A stretch of 20,954 bases of DNA from Podochytrium sp. JEL0797 (taxonomy: Eukaryota; Chytridiomycota; Chytridiomycetes; Chytridiales; Chytriomycetaceae). Within the stretch, counting starts at the first letter, position 1; every line of letters begins with the position of its first letter. This document shows, piece by piece, positions 17,654 through 20,954 of the stretch. The position numbers were made by a program, and so were the translations under genes. The DNA is taken from positions 1-20,954 of the forward strand of contig JADGJG010000400.1 of the NCBI GenBank assembly GCA_027596195.1, given 5' to 3'. The notes beneath the pieces were generated by a model, which was not told where the DNA came from, made no database searches, and was given only the letters and a program-made list of their open reading frames with translations.

Positions 17654-18656
17654 ATGTTCTCCCGCCTCACTGGAAAAACCGCCCTCATCACCGGTCCGTG
17701 TGTCTCTCTCCTCGAATGATCCAACCACCACAACCAACCCCACGTACTTGTCAGGCGCCTCCGCGGGCATTGGCCGAGCCACGGCGTTCGAATTCGCTAG
17801 AAGCAACGGAAACATGAACTTGATCCTCACGGGACGCCGCGCGGATCGACTCGAGAGTATTAAAACAGAGCTGACTTCGTTGTACCAAGGACTTCAAGTG
17901 CACACGATTGAGATGGACGTGCGCGATCGTGCAAAGGTGAAAAGAATGATATCACACCTGTGACGTGCCCGTGATGCACGCCAACAGACTCAGAAGAACT
18001 GAAAACGTCTTGGATCACGCTTGTACTAGGTCTTTGAAGCGATTGCATCCCTTCCAGCCGCGTTCCAAAATATCCACATCCTCGTCAACAACGCTGGTCT
18101 CGTGCAAGGGATGGACACGCTCGAGAACGTGACGCCGGAAGATTTCAACACCATGTTCGACACGAACGTGAAGGGGCTGATGAACGTCACGCAGGCCGTG
18201 TTGCCGGGCATGAAAGTGCGGAATGCTGGATATGTGATCAACATTTCGTCGATTGCAGGAACGCAGGTTCGTCGACCCTGGTAGTTTCTCTGAAATGAAT
18301 GAATTGACAACGCGGGCTCGCCGAATCAGGTTTACCCCGGCGGAGGAATCTACTGCGCAACCAAGCATGCAGTCGATGCCATCACGCGTACACTGCGTTT
18401 GGAGCTCGTTTCGACCAAAATCAACGTCACGTCGATTGACCCGGGAATGGTGGAGACGGAATTCTCGGTGGTGCGTTTCTACGGGGACCGGAGTAAAGCG
18501 GACGCGGTTTACAAGGGGATTGAGCCACTGACGGGTGAGGATGTGGCGGAAATGGTTGTGTTTGTGGCGAGCCGCAAGCCACACGTGAATGTTGCGAATA
18601 TGCTGTTGTTGCCCACAAATCAGGCAGCGGTGCATATGGTGCACCGCGACGCGTAA
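17654..18656 (+). CDS. NADP-dependent short-chain dehydrogenase (YMR226C/YdfG type)
   Basis: Classical SDR resembling yeast YMR226C and bacterial YdfG, which oxidise 3-hydroxy acids such as L-allo-threonine and serine using NADP+. Exons 17654-17693, 17755-17936, 18030-18266, 18330-18656; 261 aa, the standard length. Rossmann motif TGASAGIG (13-20), NLILTGRR whose arginines favour NADP(H), HILVNNAG (NNAG at 94-97), NISSIAG with the catalytic serine (147/148), and YCATK (Tyr161, Lys165). Downstream PGMVETEFSVVRFYGD and PTNQA match the YMR226C subgroup closely. The first intron has an unusual donor, GTCCGT, but the join recreates the TGASAG motif exactly. Intron 17937-18029 is relatively long (93 nt). 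Confidence 0.93.
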
Positions 18657-18682
18657 TTGTTGGGGTTTGTCGTGCAACAGGG

Positions 18683-18688
18683 AATAAA
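18683..18688 (+). terminator. Candidate poly(A) signal of the SDR gene
   Basis: AATAAA 27 nt past the SDR stop codon. A second AATAAA occurs about 40 nt further on, at 18726-18731. Confidence 0.55.
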
Positions 18689-18791
18689 CGTCTTCTCTAT
18701 ACATCAGGTTGATCAATTAAAAGGCAAATAAACGAGACAGAACAATGCAGAACACGTGTTGCCTGGTGCGAAAGAGAGAATTTTCCGGTTT

Positions 18792-20496
18792 ATGTCCCTT
18801 CTCGCATTACCTGAACAAGTTGAACCCCCGATGCCACTCCCAATGCGCAACCAGGACCAGCGCTACCGCAGCGACACTCCAGGCTTCTCTTCGTCCTCGC
18901 GCACTGGCCACCGGACTGTCGTCCTGACTCCGATAGTCAAAGGAGGCACCTCCTCAAACAACGGCTCTGCGGCGGCCATTCTCTCCCGGCTTGGCCCGCG
19001 CCTACAAACACCGCGCCGCACCAAAATCCCAGCCACGGGCGCAAACAAAATCGAGTTGAAAACAGCCCAAACGATGACTCATCCATCCCAAAACCGCACT
19101 TCAACCACCACTTCCCCCTACAACCCGCGCCGCAGATATTCGAACCAAAACAACACAAACCCGCGCTTTGAAGCCCAAAACAAGGCCCAAAACGCCAAAT
19201 TCGCAAAAGATCACCGCCCCGCCACCCCTCACCCATCCCGCACACTCCAGCACTCCCTCTCTCCAACCACCACCACCAAGAAGAAACACAAAAGGAAGAA
19301 AAACAACAACAAGCAACACCGCGACCACCTCCTCAAAGTACACCCAGATTCCATCGCCGCCGCCAAACGACGCGCCAGAGCCGCCGCCCTCAAAGCCCCG
19401 CCTGCCTCCGAGATCTCCCCCGGCACGGGTCTCGATTTGGGACGCGATGCGTTTATGCAGCTCATGCGGGAAGCCGGTATGTTTTCAAAACCTGTCAAAA
19501 AGTGTGACAGGGGCGCGTGGCCCTCCCCCACTCAATCACTCTTATGTCTCACACACGGTTTTATCTTTTTTGATACAACTAGGCCTCGGAGACCGATCCT
19601 TCCACATTGTCACGCGCGAAGACCTCCTGTTTGGACCTGACGACAATGACGCCGACGGAGAAGCCGAAGACTCCTCCCACGCGTCTCCCTCCCACCCACA
19701 CCAGCACCACTATAATCACCACGTTGCCCACACCCAACAGCAACAACATAAGCAAGACCACACTGCCTCCACCACCAACTTTGGTTACCCCGCGCCTTCC
19801 TCGTCCCTGATTGCAGGCAGCAGTAGCGCACAGCTCCTCCAAGATTCCGAGTTCTACTACGACGAAGACCCGCTTGACGATATTCGTTCTGAGCTGTCGT
19901 ACGAGGGCGATTACAGCGACGACGACGACGACACATGGATGGCGGGTGCACCTGTTGCTCACGACGGAGCCGATTTGATGGACGAAGACAACGCTGATGA
20001 AGATGACTTGGATGCTGCCGCACGACCGTCACGGGAAGGAGGTGGGGAAGACGAGGAAGGAGGAGAGGAAGACGAATCTGGGTTCGAGTTTGATTTCTCC
20101 GATTTGGATAACGAGATTGAATCGGCGTTGGCGAGTATGGGGATGGGTCAGCAGCCTCCACGGCAGGTCGAAGAAGGAGCCTCGGGATCAAGTGAACCCC
20201 GCGCGGGGAGTGGTGTCGGTGGTGGAGCGAGCAGCAGTGATGATTCCCCAACAGGTCCACAAATGTTGATTCAAGTGTACGAAGATGGGGTCGAAGTGTT
20301 GGATGGCGCGATTGTGGCGTCGTCTGCAAAGGGAGGAGGAACCAAATACCGTCGCGTTTCGCCGTTCGTTGCCGCTCATACCTCGAAAACTCCGATTCAA
20401 AAGGTTTCAACTCCTTTGCCTGTTTTGGCACCGCACGGTTTGCATGATGAAGAGGAGAGGGACGTTGATGACGACAACGACGCGATGGTAATTTGA
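18792..20496 (+). CDS. Unrecognised low-complexity protein, basic N-half and acidic C-half
   Basis: Not recognised. Exons 18792-19476 and 19583-20496, intron 19477-19582 (GTATGT...CTAG), 532 aa from MSLLALPEQ; in-frame ATGs at 18756 and 18831 are alternatives. The first 200 residues are rich in Arg, Lys, Asn, Ser, Thr and Pro with a strongly basic KKKHKRKKNNNK cluster that could be a nuclear localisation signal. A short ordered-looking segment spans the splice site (LGRDAFMQLMREAGLGDRSFHIVTRED with the junction in the middle). Then come His/Gln-rich stretches, an Asp run (YSDDDDD), Glu-rich EEGGEEDESGFEFDFSDLD and a C-terminal QMLIQVYEDGVEVLDG before an acidic tail DVDDDNDAMVI. A histone-binding or nuclear scaffold role would fit the charge pattern but is a guess. 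Confidence 0.65.
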
Positions 20497-20954
20497 AAAA
20501 TGTTGCTTTTAGCCCCCCATTTATATCCCCTCGTTTTTGCTGTGTTGTACCATACTTTGCGCTCGTTGGTTGTTGGAGATTCCCCCTTAATCTCGTTTTT
20601 CGTCGTTAATATAATTTGATTAGTTTTCATGGCGGCCCGACGCGCCCTTCTCGCGCCATCTGGCACTTGTTCGACTACCCCCATTTCTTACATTCTCTCT
20701 CACGTCTCACTCAATTGCAATTCGCCTAGTTTGATTCATCAAAGATGTGCGCACGGATTGTTTTTGCCTGTCAATTGATACGAGATTTAATTCCCGTTGA
20801 AGGACTCGCAGAGATCATGGAATGACTTGCGTCTGCCTTACTTCCACTCAAGCCTTATTTGTTCTTATCAATCGATTTCACGCCGCGAAGGAAATCCAAC
20901 CGGGAGGATACAGGTCTGTAAGATCTGCTCGCTTTTGAGTCTTGCTCGCGAATT
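20497..20954. other. 3' flank, no confident gene
   Basis: About 460 nt. It must contain the 3' UTR of the preceding gene. A short frame MCARIVFACQLIRDLI... opens at 20745 and stops after 26 codons; on the minus strand a stretch ending KTQKRADLTDLYPPGWISFAA with a stop near 20881 could be the last exon of a gene beyond the window. Neither is supported well enough to call. Confidence 0.4.

Noticed and set aside
17451..17963. 170-codon frame entering SDR exon 2 from upstream
   Set aside because: It reads through SDR exon 1 in the wrong frame and through intron 1; the spliced model recreates the TGASAGIG motif.
18015..18716. 233-codon open frame on the minus strand opposite the SDR gene
   Set aside because: It is His/Arg-rich and exactly antisense to well-conserved SDR exons and introns; no family features.
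19168..20496. 442-codon frame running uninterrupted through the intron 19477-19582
   Set aside because: Its exon 1 portion is in a different frame from the preferred one, is Pro/Thr/Ser low-complexity, and lacks a good start; the splice signals and frame joining favour the two-exon model.
20745..20825. Short frame beginning MCARIVFACQLIRDLI
   Set aside because: Only 26 codons, no donor site at its end to continue it, and no recognised similarity.
1..20954. tRNA, rRNA, transposon or CRISPR features
   Set aside because: No tRNA-like arms, transposase or reverse transcriptase motifs, terminal repeats or spaced repeats were seen; CRISPR is not expected in a nuclear eukaryotic sequence.

Overview
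The window looks like a gene-dense stretch of a compact, intron-rich nuclear genome, most likely from a flagellated (zoosporic) fungus or a close relative. Three things point there. First, thirteen protein genes carry many short introns (about 44-93 nt, GT...AG, with first exon bases such as G|GT) and have intergenic gaps that are often under 200 nt. Second, two genes are specific to motile cilia: ODAD2/ARMC4 and IFT25. Third, there are fungal-flavoured families: a CipC/DUF3759 domain, Mpo1/DUF962 dioxygenases and a YMR226C-type short-chain dehydrogenase. Species cannot be named from the sequence alone. All exon models were built by hand from reading frame, splice consensus and recalled family conservation; no transcript data were available.

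Layout, left to right. 34-1384 (+): 3' part of a choline-transporter-like (CTL/SLC44/Pns1) gene cut by the window edge. 1708-5763 (+): ODAD2/ARMC4, 13 exons, about 1097 aa. 5899-7363 (+): aspartate aminotransferase. 7384-8516 (-): METTL18/Hpm1-type protein-histidine methyltransferase, tail-to-tail with the aminotransferase (20 nt between stop codons). 8551-9295 (+): IFT25/HSPB11, head-to-head with METTL18 (34 nt between start codons). 9404-10208 (-): FCF1/Utp24 PIN-domain nuclease. 10242-10391 (+): a 49-residue single-TM protein, head-to-head with FCF1 (33 nt between start codons, containing an A15 tract). 10503-11552 (+): DHHC palmitoyltransferase. 11674-12517 (+): Mpo1-like dioxygenase. 12728-13888 (+): a second Mpo1 copy fused behind a CipC/DUF3759 domain. 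14588-15946 (+): an unrecognised, strongly codon-biased, polyQ-containing protein behind a TATA box, with a problematic middle. 16323-17301 (-): seven-TM rhodopsin-like receptor. 17654-18656 (+): SDR dehydrogenase. 18792-20496 (+): unrecognised low-complexity protein with a basic first half and an acidic second half. 20497-20954: no confident gene.

Functionally the genes do not form one pathway. Themes are flagellum assembly (ODAD2 docks outer dynein arms; IFT25 is an IFT-B subunit), ribosome biogenesis or modification (FCF1; METTL18, which modifies ribosomal protein L3 in known organisms), lipid and sphingolipid metabolism (CTL, two Mpo1 genes, DHHC) and signalling (7TM receptor). The most notable novelty candidates are the CipC-Mpo1 domain fusion next to a stand-alone Mpo1 paralogue, two divergent gene pairs with 33-34 bp between their ATGs, an FCF1 gene whose first coding exon is only the ATG, three stop-free introns whose lengths are multiples of three (one would encode a membrane-like segment if retained), and the tandemly duplicated, frame-shifting middle of the polyQ gene.
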